DNA of 64,000 bases, from the NCBI RefSeq assembly GCF_022921075.1, contig NZ_CP095050.1, forward strand, positions 682,001-746,000. Reading direction: 5' to 3'. The position numbers and the translations under genes were made by a program. Shown in pieces: positions 53,428-62,107 of this stretch. The DNA is from Hymenobacter sp. 5317J-9 (GTDB lineage: Bacteria; Bacteroidota; Bacteroidia; Cytophagales; Hymenobacteraceae). Every line of letters starts with the position of its first letter. Position 1 is the first letter of the stretch. Below the pieces are notes generated by a model. The model searched no databases and had not been told where the DNA came from. It saw only the letters and a list, made by a program, of their open reading frames with translations.

Positions 53428-54504
53428 TCATCGACTGAAAAACGCCTGTACGCCCTTGCGCCCGCTGTCCATCAGCTGCTTTTTCTGCGCATCGGTCACC
53501 CGCTTGATTTTGGGGCTGAAGTTCAGGAAGTCGATGTTGACGGTGCGGCGCTGGTCGCCGGGCTGCACGGGGTTAAGGTTTTCGAGGGCCACGGTGTAGA
53601 GCGCGGCCATATAGGAGTTGAAATCCTGAATGTCGTAGGGCGCAAGCTGCTGGCGGCCGGTGGGGGCGGTGTCGAGCGGAATCTGCTCGGCGCGGTCGAG
53701 GCGCAGGCCCAGGGTTTCGGGGTTGAAGACGCGGCCGCGGGCATCGGGCGGGCCGGTGAAGCCGGCGGGTAGGTAGCGCGGGTAGTCGAACAAATCGACG
53801 GGGTAGTTGGCCAGCAGGCCGCCATCGACCAGCACCTGCACGGGCTGGCCGGGCGCCGGGTTGCCGGTCACCACGTTGCCCTGCGCGTCGAGCAGCACGG
53901 CCCGGAAATACAGCGGAATGCTCATGCTGATGCGCACGGCGTCGGCCACGCGCATGGTGGGGTTGGTTTCGTAGCTGAACACCTGCACGCGCTGCAGCGT
54001 GAGGTTGGTGCCGGTGGTGTAGAGGTCGCGGAAGCGGCCGGGCTGCTCCTGGGCCAACTGGTGCAGCTCGGCCAGCGTGAGGTTGGGCTTTTGCGTTTTG
54101 CGGGCCACCAGCTCGCTGAGGTAGGTGGCAAACTCGTCGCCCCGATACCAGCCGTACTGCGTGATGAGCCGGTGCGTGCCTCCGAAAAAGATGAACCGGC
54201 CGTCGTTGAGGCGTTGCACGGGCGTGGCGTTCACCACGGCCACAATCTCGTCGGCGGAGTAGCCCACGGCCAGCAGCGCCGCCTGAATGGCCCCGGCCGA
54301 GGTGCCGCCCACGCGCCGGATGTCGCGCAGCAGTTCGCGCTGCTCCAGCTCCTGCAGAGCGCCGCCGTAGGCAATGCCCCGGATGCCGCCGCCCTCCATC
54401 ACCAGGTTGCGGTAGGGCGTGTGGGGCGCTGCCTGGGCGCAGGCGGCCGGGCCGCGCAGCAGGGCGCCCAGGCTCACAATCAGCAAAACCAACCGAATAG
54501 TCAT
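53428..54504 (-). CDS. Patatin-like phospholipase, exported
   Basis: A 358-residue protein. The start at 54504 gives a signal peptide (MTIRLVLLIVSLGALLRG, then CAQA). The oxyanion motif is EGGGIRGIAYGG, the nucleophile elbow is GGTSAGAIQ, and the catalytic Asp lies in VDGGLLANYPVDLFD, so the Ser-Asp dyad is complete. Patatins hydrolyse acyl esters of phospholipids. Export places it in the periplasm or outside, where it could act on lipids or as a virulence-type factor; the substrate is unknown. It lies between kbl and the BLUF gene on the same strand. Confidence 0.92.
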   Translation of the reverse strand: MTIRLVLLIVSLGALLRGPAACAQAAPHTPYRNLVMEGGGIRGIAYGGALQELEQRELLRDIRRVGGTSAGAIQAALLAVGYSADEIVAVVNATPVQRLNDGRFIFFGGTHRLITQYGWYRGDEFATYLSELVARKTQKPNLTLAELHQLAQEQPGRFRDLYTTGTNLTLQRVQVFSYETNPTMRVADAVRISMSIPLYFRAVLLDAQGNVVTGNPAPGQPVQVLVDGGLLANYPVDLFDYPRYLPAGFTGPPDARGRVFNPETLGLRLDRAEQIPLDTAPTGRQQLAPYDIQDFNSYMAALYTVALENLNPVQPGDQRRTVNIDFLNFSPKIKRVTDAQKKQLMDSGRKGVQAFFSR

Positions 54505-54548
54505 CGACCCAAAGATACCGCCGGGCCGCCCGCGCGGGGCGGCGGCCG

Positions 54549-54986
54549 TCAGTTTTCCGCCGTGCTGCTTTGGGCGAAGTTGCGCAGCAGCTGGTTGACT
54601 TCCTGGCAGGGGGCCGGGGTGTGGCCCACGTCGGCGGGCAGCGGCAGGCAATGGGTCACTCTGTCCACAACGGCGGCGTCCACGGCCGCGTAGGCCAGGG
54701 GCCAGGGGCCGAAGGAGCGCAGCTCGATGGGCCCGTAGGCCAGCGTGCGCACGTCGTAGTGGCGCGGGTCGTCGTTGATGCGGGCGTAGAGGTCGCTCAG
54801 GACCGGCTCGGGACCTTCCAGCACTTGCAGGAACTGGCCTTTGGCAAAGAGCAGAATGCCCGTGACGCGGGCCTGCTGGTTGTGCAGGCGGGCCTTGCGT
54901 ATCAGCGAATGCAGCGTGACCTCGTGCACGGCGCGGGAGGCCTGACTGCGATAAATCAGGGTGTAGAGAGGGGTGAGCTCGGGCAT
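54549..54986 (-). CDS. BLUF-domain blue-light sensor
   Basis: A 145-residue single-domain photoreceptor. The FAD-binding BLUF core is present: the key Tyr in YTLIYRSQAS (Tyr near residue 12), Asn/Thr in LHNQQARVTGILLF and the key Gln in FAKGQFLQVLEGP. The region DPRHYDVRTLAYGPIELRSF completes the domain. A short helical tail (to residue 145) lacks an effector domain, so output is by protein interaction. It is upstream of the patatin on the same strand (44-base gap). Light-regulated partner unknown. Confidence 0.92.
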   Translation of the reverse strand: MPELTPLYTLIYRSQASRAVHEVTLHSLIRKARLHNQQARVTGILLFAKGQFLQVLEGPEPVLSDLYARINDDPRHYDVRTLAYGPIELRSFGPWPLAYAAVDAAVVDRVTHCLPLPADVGHTPAPCQEVNQLLRNFAQSSTAEN

Positions 54987-55076
54987 AGGAAGAACGCAGG
55001 GCCTTGGGTGAGGCGGCCTGGCAACGTGGAGGAGGGTAATACGTAGCTTGGCACGTTCGGGCTACGGCGGTGCCGG

Positions 55077-55084
55077 TATCTTTG
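55077..55084 (+). promoter_or_regulatory. Putative Bacteroidota -7 element for tdh
   Basis: TATCTTTG is an exact TAnnTTTG match and lies 46 bases before the ATG at 55130; a TTGG at 55049 is a possible upstream element at a slightly long distance. Confidence 0.55.
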
Positions 55085-55129
55085 CGCCCTTATCCATTCC
55101 CACCCGCTCACTCAACCCCGACCTTCCGC

Positions 55130-56125
55130 ATGGCTTCCCCTTCCGGCGACCCCGAAACCCCCACTGTTCTACCCGGCTCCGTGCTCGTCATTGGCGCGTG
55201 CGGCCAATTAGGCCTGGAGCTGGTGGCCGCCCTGCGCCAGCGCTACGAGCCGCACCTGGTGGTGGCCGCCGACGTGCGCCCGCCCAAAGACCCCAACCTG
55301 CTGGCCGGCGGCCCCTTCGAGCTGCTCGACGTGCTCGACCGCACCCGCCTCGACAAGCTCATCCGCCAGTATCGGCCCAAACAGATTTATCACCTGGCCG
55401 CCCTGCTCTCGGCCACGGCCGAGAAAAACCCGCTCTTCGGCTGGCAGCTGAACATGGACGGCCTGCTCATCGTGCTCGAAGCGGCCGTGGCCCACGGCGT
55501 GGCGCAGGTGTACTGGCCCAGCTCCATTGCCGTGTTCGGGCCCGACACGCCCCGCGATAACACGCCGCAGGTCACCATCATGAACCCCAACACGGTGTAC
55601 GGCATCAGCAAGCTGGCCGGCGAGCAGTGGTGCGAGTGGTACCACCGCAAGCACGGCCTCGACGTGCGCAGCCTGCGCTACCCGGGCCTCATCGGCTACA
55701 AGAGCCTGCCCGGCGGCGGCACCACCGACTACGCCGTCGACATCTACCACAAAGCCGTGGCCGGCGCCCCGTACGAGTGCTTCCTGGAAGAAGACACCTA
55801 CCTGCCCATGATGTACATGCCCGACGCCCTCAAGGCCACGCTGGACCTCATGCACGCCCCGGCCGAGCAAATCAAGGTGCGCACCAGCTACAACCTGGGC
55901 GCCATGAGCTTCTCGCCGGCCGAAATTACGGCCAGCATTCAGCAGCATGTGCCCGACTTTAAAGTGACCTACGCGCCCGACGCCCGCCAGCAGATTGCCA
56001 ACTCCTGGCCCGCCAGCATCGACGATTCCAAAGCCCGCCAGGACTGGGGCTGGCAGCCCGACTTTGACCTCGACAAGATGACCGCCGACATGCTGCTGCA
56101 CCTGAAGGCGATGCAGCCGGCGTAA
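55130..56125 (+). CDS. tdh: L-threonine 3-dehydrogenase, NAD-dependent epimerase type
   Basis: A 331-residue extended short-chain dehydrogenase. The start at 55130 gives MASPSGDPETPTVLPGSVLV. The NAD-binding motif is VIGACGQLGLEL, and the catalytic motif has Ser in YWPSSIAVFGP and YGISKLAGE (YxxxK). The glycine-rich PGGGTTDYAVDIYHKAV and FLEEDTYLPMMYMPDALKAT match short-chain threonine dehydrogenases, not UDP-sugar epimerases. It oxidises threonine to 2-amino-3-oxobutyrate, which Kbl (52070) converts to glycine and acetyl-CoA. An upstream in-frame ATG at 55070 precedes the promoter-like site and is unlikely. Confidence 0.9.
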   Translation: MASPSGDPETPTVLPGSVLVIGACGQLGLELVAALRQRYEPHLVVAADVRPPKDPNLLAGGPFELLDVLDRTRLDKLIRQYRPKQIYHLAALLSATAEKNPLFGWQLNMDGLLIVLEAAVAHGVAQVYWPSSIAVFGPDTPRDNTPQVTIMNPNTVYGISKLAGEQWCEWYHRKHGLDVRSLRYPGLIGYKSLPGGGTTDYAVDIYHKAVAGAPYECFLEEDTYLPMMYMPDALKATLDLMHAPAEQIKVRTSYNLGAMSFSPAEITASIQQHVPDFKVTYAPDARQQIANSWPASIDDSKARQDWGWQPDFDLDKMTADMLLHLKAMQPA

Positions 56126-56138
56126 AAGCAGTTAATAA

Positions 56139-56207
56139 GCGGAGAGCCAAAAGGTAAAAAGCCTGATTTCGTAGTGAAGTCAGGCTTTTTGCCTTTTGGC
56201 TCTCCGC
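56139..56207. terminator. Long bidirectional terminator between convergent genes
   Basis: GCGGAGAGCCAAAAGG pairs with CCTTTTGGCTCTCCGC, and nested inside AAAAAGCCTGA pairs with TCAGGCTTTTT around a 13-base loop. T tracts on both strands serve tdh and the minus-strand gene at 56221. Confidence 0.92.
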
Positions 56208-56220
56208 TTTTGGCCGGCTG

Positions 56221-57882
56221 TTATTCCACCTGCAGCTGGCTGGTGGCGCCGCCGCAGCGCACCACGTACATTCCCGGAGCAAGCCCGGTGACATCGAGGG
56301 TGGCGGCCGAGGTGTGAAAGGGAAGTTCCTGGCGGCGAACTTCCCGGCCCAGCATATCCAGCACTTGAATTGAAGCCGCGGCCGTCGTTTCGGGCCACAC
56401 CACGCTCACCGTGGCGGTAGCCGGGTTGGGAGCCAAGGCGAAGCGTGGGTGCGGAAACGCCGCCCGGGTGCCCAGGCCCAACCCGCCAACCCGGGCCACA
56501 AACGCCGTGTTGGTAGTGCTCGAACTCGACAGCACCAGCGGGCCGAAGGCCGCGGGGCTCTGCACGAAGCCTGCCGCAACAGCCGCTCCGCTCCTGTCAA
56601 CCACTACCGCGCGCGATTGGTCGGAGCCGCTACCGCCGGCGCGAATGGCCTGGGCCCACTGGCCCGCCGGCGTGAGCCGGGCCACAAAAATGTCTTCCAG
56701 GCCCGCGCTGTTCAGTGTCGTGTTGCCGAAGCTGGCGGAAGAATCGAAGGAGCCTGTGACGACGACGTTGTCGGCCGCATCAACGGCCAGCGCCGAAATC
56801 AACACGCTGTTTGGCCCATCCACTTTCAGGGCTTGGGTCCAAACGCCGGCAGGGGAGAGCTTGGCCACGAAGCCGCCCAGAATGGAGGCCGCATTGACTT
56901 GGGTGAGCGTGGTGGGGCCGAAAGCGGCACTTCCCCGGAACACCCCGGCCACCACCGCATTGCCCGCGCCGTCGAGGGCCACCGCGTTGGCGTAGTCGTC
57001 GTTGGCCCCGCCGGCCGGGATGGCCTGCACCCAGGTGCCCGCCGCGCTAAGCCGCGCCACAAAGACATCGCGGGCCCCGCCGGCTCCGGTCAGGGCAATG
57101 GTGCCAAAGGTGGCATCGTTCTGAAAATAGCCCACGACGGTGGCGGTGCCATTTGCATCTACGACGAGGCCCGAAGGCAGGTCGGAGCCCGAGCCACCGG
57201 CCTGCGCGGCTTGCGTCCAGGTCCCGTTGGCACTCAGGCGCGCCACGAACACATCCGGGCCGAAGTTCGTGGCCAGGGTCGTGCTGCCGAAGGTCAGCGC
57301 GTCGGTAAAACTGCCCGCCACGGTTGCGTTGCCCAGGCCATCCGCGGCGAGGGAGAAAATGACATCGTTGCCGATGCCACCGGCCCGCACGGCCCGCGTC
57401 CAGGTACCGGTGGGGCTGAGCTGCGCCACAAACGCATCGTAGCGGCCGGCGCTGGTCAGGGCGGTGGTGCCGAAATTAGCCACGTTTCCGCCCACAACGC
57501 CCGTGGTGGTACCAAAATAGCCCGCTACCAAAGCGTTGCCATTCGCGTCCAGGGCGAGGGTGTAAGCGACGTCGTCGCCCGGGCCACCGGCCTGCACGGC
57601 TTGCGTCCAAACGCCGAGCGGGCTGAGTCTGGCCACGAACACATCGTAGCCGCCGGCACTGGTAAGAGTAGTAGCGCCAAAGGTGAGCGTCCCGCTGAAA
57701 TACCCCGCCACGACCTCATTGCCGGCCGCATCCAGGGCCGTGCCGCGCACCACCGAAAGCGAACCGGCGCCGGAAGGCCCGGCGGCCCACTGCCACGTTT
57801 GCGCCTGCGCACGGGCCAGGCCGGGCGCCGCCAGCAAGCCAAGGCAAAGCAGCTGGCGCAAACCCCGGGTAAAGTTTTTCAT
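56221..57882 (-). CDS. Secreted repeat protein with T9SS sorting domain
   Basis: A 553-residue protein with a signal peptide (LRQLLCLGLLAAPGLARAQ). Seven or so imperfect repeats of about 60 residues follow, each with a core like GNAVVAGVFRGSAAFGPTTL and DVFVARLSPAGVWTQA, resembling SBBP-type beta-propeller repeats. The last 85 residues are a T9SS type-A domain (FALAPNPATATVSVVWP, LDMLGREVRRQELPF, GLAPGMYVVRCGG). It is probably a surface or matrix protein; the ligand is unknown. Its 3' end faces tdh across the terminator at 56139. Confidence 0.9.
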   Translation of the reverse strand: MKNFTRGLRQLLCLGLLAAPGLARAQAQTWQWAAGPSGAGSLSVVRGTALDAAGNEVVAGYFSGTLTFGATTLTSAGGYDVFVARLSPLGVWTQAVQAGGPGDDVAYTLALDANGNALVAGYFGTTTGVVGGNVANFGTTALTSAGRYDAFVAQLSPTGTWTRAVRAGGIGNDVIFSLAADGLGNATVAGSFTDALTFGSTTLATNFGPDVFVARLSANGTWTQAAQAGGSGSDLPSGLVVDANGTATVVGYFQNDATFGTIALTGAGGARDVFVARLSAAGTWVQAIPAGGANDDYANAVALDGAGNAVVAGVFRGSAAFGPTTLTQVNAASILGGFVAKLSPAGVWTQALKVDGPNSVLISALAVDAADNVVVTGSFDSSASFGNTTLNSAGLEDIFVARLTPAGQWAQAIRAGGSGSDQSRAVVVDRSGAAVAAGFVQSPAAFGPLVLSSSSTTNTAFVARVGGLGLGTRAAFPHPRFALAPNPATATVSVVWPETTAAASIQVLDMLGREVRRQELPFHTSAATLDVTGLAPGMYVVRCGGATSQLQVE

Positions 57883-58024
57883 ACGAAAACCTAAGGTGGA
57901 AAAGTGATGGTCAGAACACGAAAGTATAGCAGCTTCGCCGCTCCCGTGCTACACCAGAAACGAGCACCGACGTGGGCTGCGGCTACACTTTCGAACTTTT
58001 GTTCCTGGCCGGCTTTTATGGCCT

Positions 58025-59257
58025 TTAGTTGCCTGCCGCCACCAAATTCTTTTCCTGCGCGGCGCGGCGGCCCTGCTGCCAGAACGCCAGCCCCACCGCC
58101 AGTCCCAGCGCCCCCTGCAGCGCCACCGTGTGCGGCGCCCCAATGTGCCGCGCCAACCAGCCCACCAGCAGGGCGCCCAGCGGCTGAATGCCCTGAAACG
58201 CCATCACGTAGTAGCTCAGCACCCGGCCGCGCATGTGGTCGGCCACGTTGGTTTGAATGGCCGTGTTGGTGCCCGCAATGAAAAGCATCATGCCCGCCCC
58301 GCCCAGCGTGATGCATACCAGCGCCACGCCCAGCGCCGGGCTCAGGGCAAAAGCCAGCACGCTGGCGCTGAAGGCCAGCGCCGCGTAGGTAATCAGCTGC
58401 GGGCGGCGGCCCTCGGCGGGCTGCGCAGCCAGGTAGAAAGCCCCCACCAGCGAGCCCAGCCCCGAGAGGCTGTTGAGCCACCCAAACGTGCCCGCGGCGC
58501 CGTGAAACACGTCTTTGGCAAACACCGGGAGCAGAGTGCCATAGGGCATCACGCAGAAGCTGATGGCCGCCATGAGCAGAATCTGGCGGCGCAGGTTGGG
58601 CGCCCGGCGCAGGTAGGCCCAGCCCTCGCGCAGGCCCTCCCAGGCGCCGGGGCGGTGCGCCCGCCGTGGGCGCGGCGCGATGCGCATGAGCAGCAGCGAG
58701 GCCACCACCGCCACAAAGCTCACGGCATTCACCACAAAGCAGGGGCCTTCGCCGAAGCGGGCCAGCAGCAGCCCGGCCACCGCCGGCCCCACCAGCCGGG
58801 CCAAGTTCACCATGGTCGAGTTCAGGGCAATGGCGTTGGGCAGGTGGCTGCGGTCTTCCACCAGCTCAGCAATGAGCGACTGCCGGGCCGGAATGTCGAA
58901 GGCATTGATGGTGCCCAGCAGCAGGCTGAGGCCCGCCACGGCCCAAGTGACGTAGTGCCCGCTGAGCACCAGCCAGGCCAGCACACAAGCCTGCCCCAGC
59001 GAAGCCACCTGCGTGATGAGCAGCACGCGGTAGCGGCTGTAGCGGTCGGCCACGGTGCCGCCATAGGGGGCGAGCAGCAGCGTCGGAATCTGGCTGCAAA
59101 ACGACACCAGGCCCAGCAAAAAGGCCGAATGCGTGGCGTTGTACACCAGCCAGCCTACGGCTAGCCGCTGCATCCAGGTGCCAATCAGCGAAACGGACTG
59201 CCCGGCGTAGTAGAGCCGGAAATTGCGGTGCTGAAGGGAGCGGAAGGCGGTGCGCAA
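58025..59257 (-). CDS. MFS transporter, EntS/DUF894 type
   Basis: About 410 residues and 12 hydrophobic segments. I start it at the TTG at 59257 (Met-RTAFRSLQHRNFRLYYAG), because this family typically begins a few residues before the first helix; the upstream in-frame start (TTG at 59329) adds an improbable basic tail. Typical motifs are GQSVSLIGTWMQRLAVGWLV and, in the loop after TM2, GTVADRYSRYRVLL. Members are proton-driven drug or siderophore exporters. The substrate is not identifiable. No regulator is adjacent. Confidence 0.88.
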   Translation of the reverse strand: MRTAFRSLQHRNFRLYYAGQSVSLIGTWMQRLAVGWLVYNATHSAFLLGLVSFCSQIPTLLLAPYGGTVADRYSRYRVLLITQVASLGQACVLAWLVLSGHYVTWAVAGLSLLLGTINAFDIPARQSLIAELVEDRSHLPNAIALNSTMVNLARLVGPAVAGLLLARFGEGPCFVVNAVSFVAVVASLLLMRIAPRPRRAHRPGAWEGLREGWAYLRRAPNLRRQILLMAAISFCVMPYGTLLPVFAKDVFHGAAGTFGWLNSLSGLGSLVGAFYLAAQPAEGRRPQLITYAALAFSASVLAFALSPALGVALVCITLGGAGMMLFIAGTNTAIQTNVADHMRGRVLSYYVMAFQGIQPLGALLVGWLARHIGAPHTVALQGALGLAVGLAFWQQGRRAAQEKNLVAAGN

Positions 59258-59344
59258 GGAAGGCCGACGAAGTGGATAAACAGCAGAATGCCGGGTGCAA
59301 TACGGACGCCGCCCGCAAAAGGCAATCAATGTCCGGTATTTGCC

Positions 59345-60157
59345 CTACGCTTGCCGGCTGTCTTCGTCGGCCTGCCGCTCAGCCTCGGCCAGGCGGTTGC
59401 CGGCGGGGCGCTGGGGCACGTTGAAGAGCAGCGAGGTGGCCCACGGCACCGCAAAGCACGCCACCGTGAGCACGGTGAGGGCCACGTCGGCGGCTTCGCT
59501 TTCCAGGGCCTCGCTCGTGGGGTGGCCGGGCAGGAAGTGGCTTACCAATGACAGCACCAGCTTGAGGCCCAGCAGGCCGATGACCACGAAAGCGGCCGTT
59601 TCCAGAAACGGGTACTTGCCCATCAGCAGCACAAAGGCCTGGGCCACCAGCCGCATGGCCAGGATGCCGATGAACACGCCCGCGCAAATCAGAATCAGGT
59701 TGTTGGTGAAGGCCACCACGGCAAACACGTTGTCAATGGAAAAGGCCAAGTCCATGAGCTCGATGAGCGCCACCGTGGCCCAGAACTTTCCAAACAACCC
59801 CAGCGTGTTGCGGTACACCCAGCTTTTCTCTTTGTCGATGGTTTCCTCGCTGTGCTCGGGGCGGGACCGGAAATGGCCGTAGGCCAGGTACAGCAGGTAG
59901 AGCCCGCCCAGCGGCTTCAAAAACCAGAACCGGATGAGAAACGAGGCAAACAGAATGCACAGCCCCCGAAACACGTAGGCCCCGATGATGCCGTAGCGCA
60001 AGGCCTTGTGGCGCTGCTCCTTGGGCAGGTCGCCCACCATGGTGGCCAGCACGGCGGCATTGTCCACCGAGAGCAGGCTTTCGATGATGACCAGATTGCC
60101 CACAATGGCCGCCGAAGCCAGGGGGTTGTCAATAATTTGCTGGAGGTATTGATTCAC
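59345..60157 (-). CDS. TerC family integral membrane protein
   Basis: About 270 residues with seven or more hydrophobic segments. The GTG at 60157 (VNQYLQQIIDNPLASAAIVG) is the likely start. The TerC signature SLLSVDNAAVLATMVG and the second SIDNVFAVVAF each carry the Asp-Asn pair typical of the family. TerC proteins are linked to Mn or Ca efflux and metalation of exported proteins as well as tellurite resistance. No ter genes are nearby, so a role in manganese homeostasis is more likely than tellurite resistance. The acidic linker (HSEETIDKEKSW) is a family feature. Confidence 0.9.
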   Translation of the reverse strand: MNQYLQQIIDNPLASAAIVGNLVIIESLLSVDNAAVLATMVGDLPKEQRHKALRYGIIGAYVFRGLCILFASFLIRFWFLKPLGGLYLLYLAYGHFRSRPEHSEETIDKEKSWVYRNTLGLFGKFWATVALIELMDLAFSIDNVFAVVAFTNNLILICAGVFIGILAMRLVAQAFVLLMGKYPFLETAAFVVIGLLGLKLVLSLVSHFLPGHPTSEALESEAADVALTVLTVACFAVPWATSLLFNVPQRPAGNRLAEAERQADEDSRQA

Positions 60158-60251
60158 GGAGGTAAAACTAAGGCAGCGGGGCACCCGGGCGCCGGTAGCA
60201 GGATGCGCCGCCAAAGAACGGCACGCCGGGCCCACCCGCGGCCGGCGCGGC

Positions 60252-61151
60252 TTATGGAGCGTTGGGGAGCAGCGCGCTCATTTCTTCCAAAATAGCGGGC
60301 CACTGCTCCAAATACAGCATGTGACCCGCGCCGGGCACCAGCCGCACCGGCGCGTGGCCGAGGCGTTGCGCCAGGTACGGAATGTTGACCGGACTCCACA
60401 CGCCATCGGCTTCGCCGTGCCAGAGCACGGCGGGCGCCTGCACGTCTTCGATGCGAAAGCCGGGCCGGCGGCACCAGGCCTGGGCGTCGTCGTACACGCC
60501 GCGACCGTGGTTGGCGAAGCCCTGCACTGCCGCATCGCGCAGCAGCGTCCGGAAGCGGGCCGTGACGCGGGCTTCCTCCGGGCGCATCAGCCGGATGAAC
60601 CCGCCGATGGCGCGGTCGGGGTGGCGGGCCCACTGCCGGCTCAGCCAGAGAAAAGTGGTGCGGTTGGCCCACGGGAAAGCAGTCTGGCCCCAGCGCAAGA
60701 GCTTCCAGGTGGGCGTGAGGTGGCGGTAGGCGTCGGGCTCGCCCAGCGGCAGGCAGGTGCTGAGCAGCTGCACCGCCGCCACCCGCGCCGGGTGCCGCGC
60801 CGCCAGCGCCAGCGCGTGCACTCCGCCCACCGACCAGCCCATCACGCCCACCGGCCCGGAGATGTTGAGCGCCTCAAGCGCCACCACTACGTCATCGGCA
60901 AACGACGGAAACGACAGCCGGCGGTACACGTCGGACTGCCCCACGCCCGGCCTATCGAAGGCCAGCAGCTGGAGCTGCAGGCGCGCCAGCAGGGCCGGCT
61001 CATCCGGTAGCTCCAGCCCCGAGGAGCCGAAGCCGTGGTGAAACACCACCGGCCGGTGCGCGGGGTTGCCGTAGCGCGTCAGGCCCAGCCGGCGGCCGTC
61101 GGGCAGGCGGACGGTGATAGGCGTAGGGCTTCCGGTGGCGGGGGAGGGCAT
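60252..61151 (-). CDS. Alpha/beta hydrolase
   Basis: About 299 residues starting at the ATG at 61151 (MPSPATGSPTPITVRLPDGR). The oxyanion loop is HHGFGSSGLE, and DRPGVGQSD follows. The nucleophile elbow is VGVMGWSVGGVHAL, an acidic residue lies near GEADGVW, and His is in PGAGHMLYLEQWP. Soluble, no signal peptide. Relatives include esterases, epoxide hydrolases and C-C hydrolases; the substrate cannot be predicted. It is divergent from the DUF3891 gene with about 120 bases between them. Confidence 0.9.
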   Translation of the reverse strand: MPSPATGSPTPITVRLPDGRRLGLTRYGNPAHRPVVFHHGFGSSGLELPDEPALLARLQLQLLAFDRPGVGQSDVYRRLSFPSFADDVVVALEALNISGPVGVMGWSVGGVHALALAARHPARVAAVQLLSTCLPLGEPDAYRHLTPTWKLLRWGQTAFPWANRTTFLWLSRQWARHPDRAIGGFIRLMRPEEARVTARFRTLLRDAAVQGFANHGRGVYDDAQAWCRRPGFRIEDVQAPAVLWHGEADGVWSPVNIPYLAQRLGHAPVRLVPGAGHMLYLEQWPAILEEMSALLPNAP

Positions 61152-61272
61152 GGCGGCAAGTACGGACTGCAGGGGCGACGGTTGGTGGCGGATGGCCGCC
61201 GGGCCCGCAACCCAGCCATGCGCTTTGCAGTTGTAAGTAACCGGATTGCTCCGCCGTCGCCTCCGTTCCCCC

Positions 61273-62016
61273 ATGATAGTCAACTCCACGCCCGCCGGCT
61301 GGCAAATCATCTACCAACAGGCCCACGCCTTGCTGGCCATGCAGCTGGCCTGGCACTGGCCGCCCACCCTGCCGCCCGACCGCTGGGTGGGCCTGCTGGC
61401 CGCCATTGCCCAGCACGACGACGAGCAGGACGCCTGGCGCGGGCGCGGCGGCCACCACGGCCTCACGGCCGCCGGGGCGCCGGCCAATTTCACCCATAAG
61501 CCCTTTTCGCTGGAGCAGGCCGCCGGGGTGCTGGCCGCCGCCCGCTTCCAGGGGCGCTGGCGCAGCCTGCTCACCAGTCTGCACCTGAGCTGCCTCTACG
61601 AGGGCCTGCGGGGCGAGTCGGAAGAAATAACGTCTTTCCTCGACTACCTCAAGGCGCGCCAGCAGGAATGGCGGCGCGGCCTCAAGCTCACCAAGGCCGA
61701 GGCCCAGCAGGCCTACGACCTGCTGCACTGGTGCGACCGGCTGTCGCTTATTCTCTGCCGGCACGAAATCCCGGAAATGGGCCGCGCCGTGGAAATTCAC
61801 CACGGCCCCGACGGCCGCCGCTACGACCTGCGCCAGCCCCAGGGCCCCGGCGGCCCCGTACTCATTGAGCCCTGGCCCTTTGCCGCGCCCGAGCTGGAGG
61901 TGAGCGTGGAAGCCAGCGTGCTTACGCAGCTGCAGTTTCGCGACGATGCGGAGCTGGCCGCGGCCCTGCGCGCGGCCCCCATCGAGACGCTGCGCTGGAC
62001 GCTGCGCCGCGCCTGA
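61273..62016 (+). CDS. DUF3891 family protein
   Basis: A 247-residue soluble protein starting at the ATG at 61273 (MIVNSTPAGWQIIYQQAHAL). The DUF3891 motifs are present: AIAQHDDEQDAW with His and Asp residues that look metal-binding, SLHLSCLYEGLR in the middle, and WCDRLSLILCRHEIPEMGR near residue 160. The HD-like arrangement of His/Asp suggests a phosphohydrolase fold, but no activity is established for the family. It is followed by yihY-type gene 62108. Confidence 0.87.
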   Translation: MIVNSTPAGWQIIYQQAHALLAMQLAWHWPPTLPPDRWVGLLAAIAQHDDEQDAWRGRGGHHGLTAAGAPANFTHKPFSLEQAAGVLAAARFQGRWRSLLTSLHLSCLYEGLRGESEEITSFLDYLKARQQEWRRGLKLTKAEAQQAYDLLHWCDRLSLILCRHEIPEMGRAVEIHHGPDGRRYDLRQPQGPGGPVLIEPWPFAAPELEVSVEASVLTQLQFRDDAELAAALRAAPIETLRWTLRRA

Positions 62017-62107
62017 GGCCGCCGATAAGCTCAACCGCAGGCCCGGCTACAGCATAACGCTGCCCGGCTACGGCCGTAAGAAGAGCTCCTTTCCACTCAT
62101 TTGCAGC

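Noticed and set aside
59345..60157. Tellurite-resistance operon
   Set aside because: Only terC-type gene present; none of terA, terB, terD or terE is nearby.
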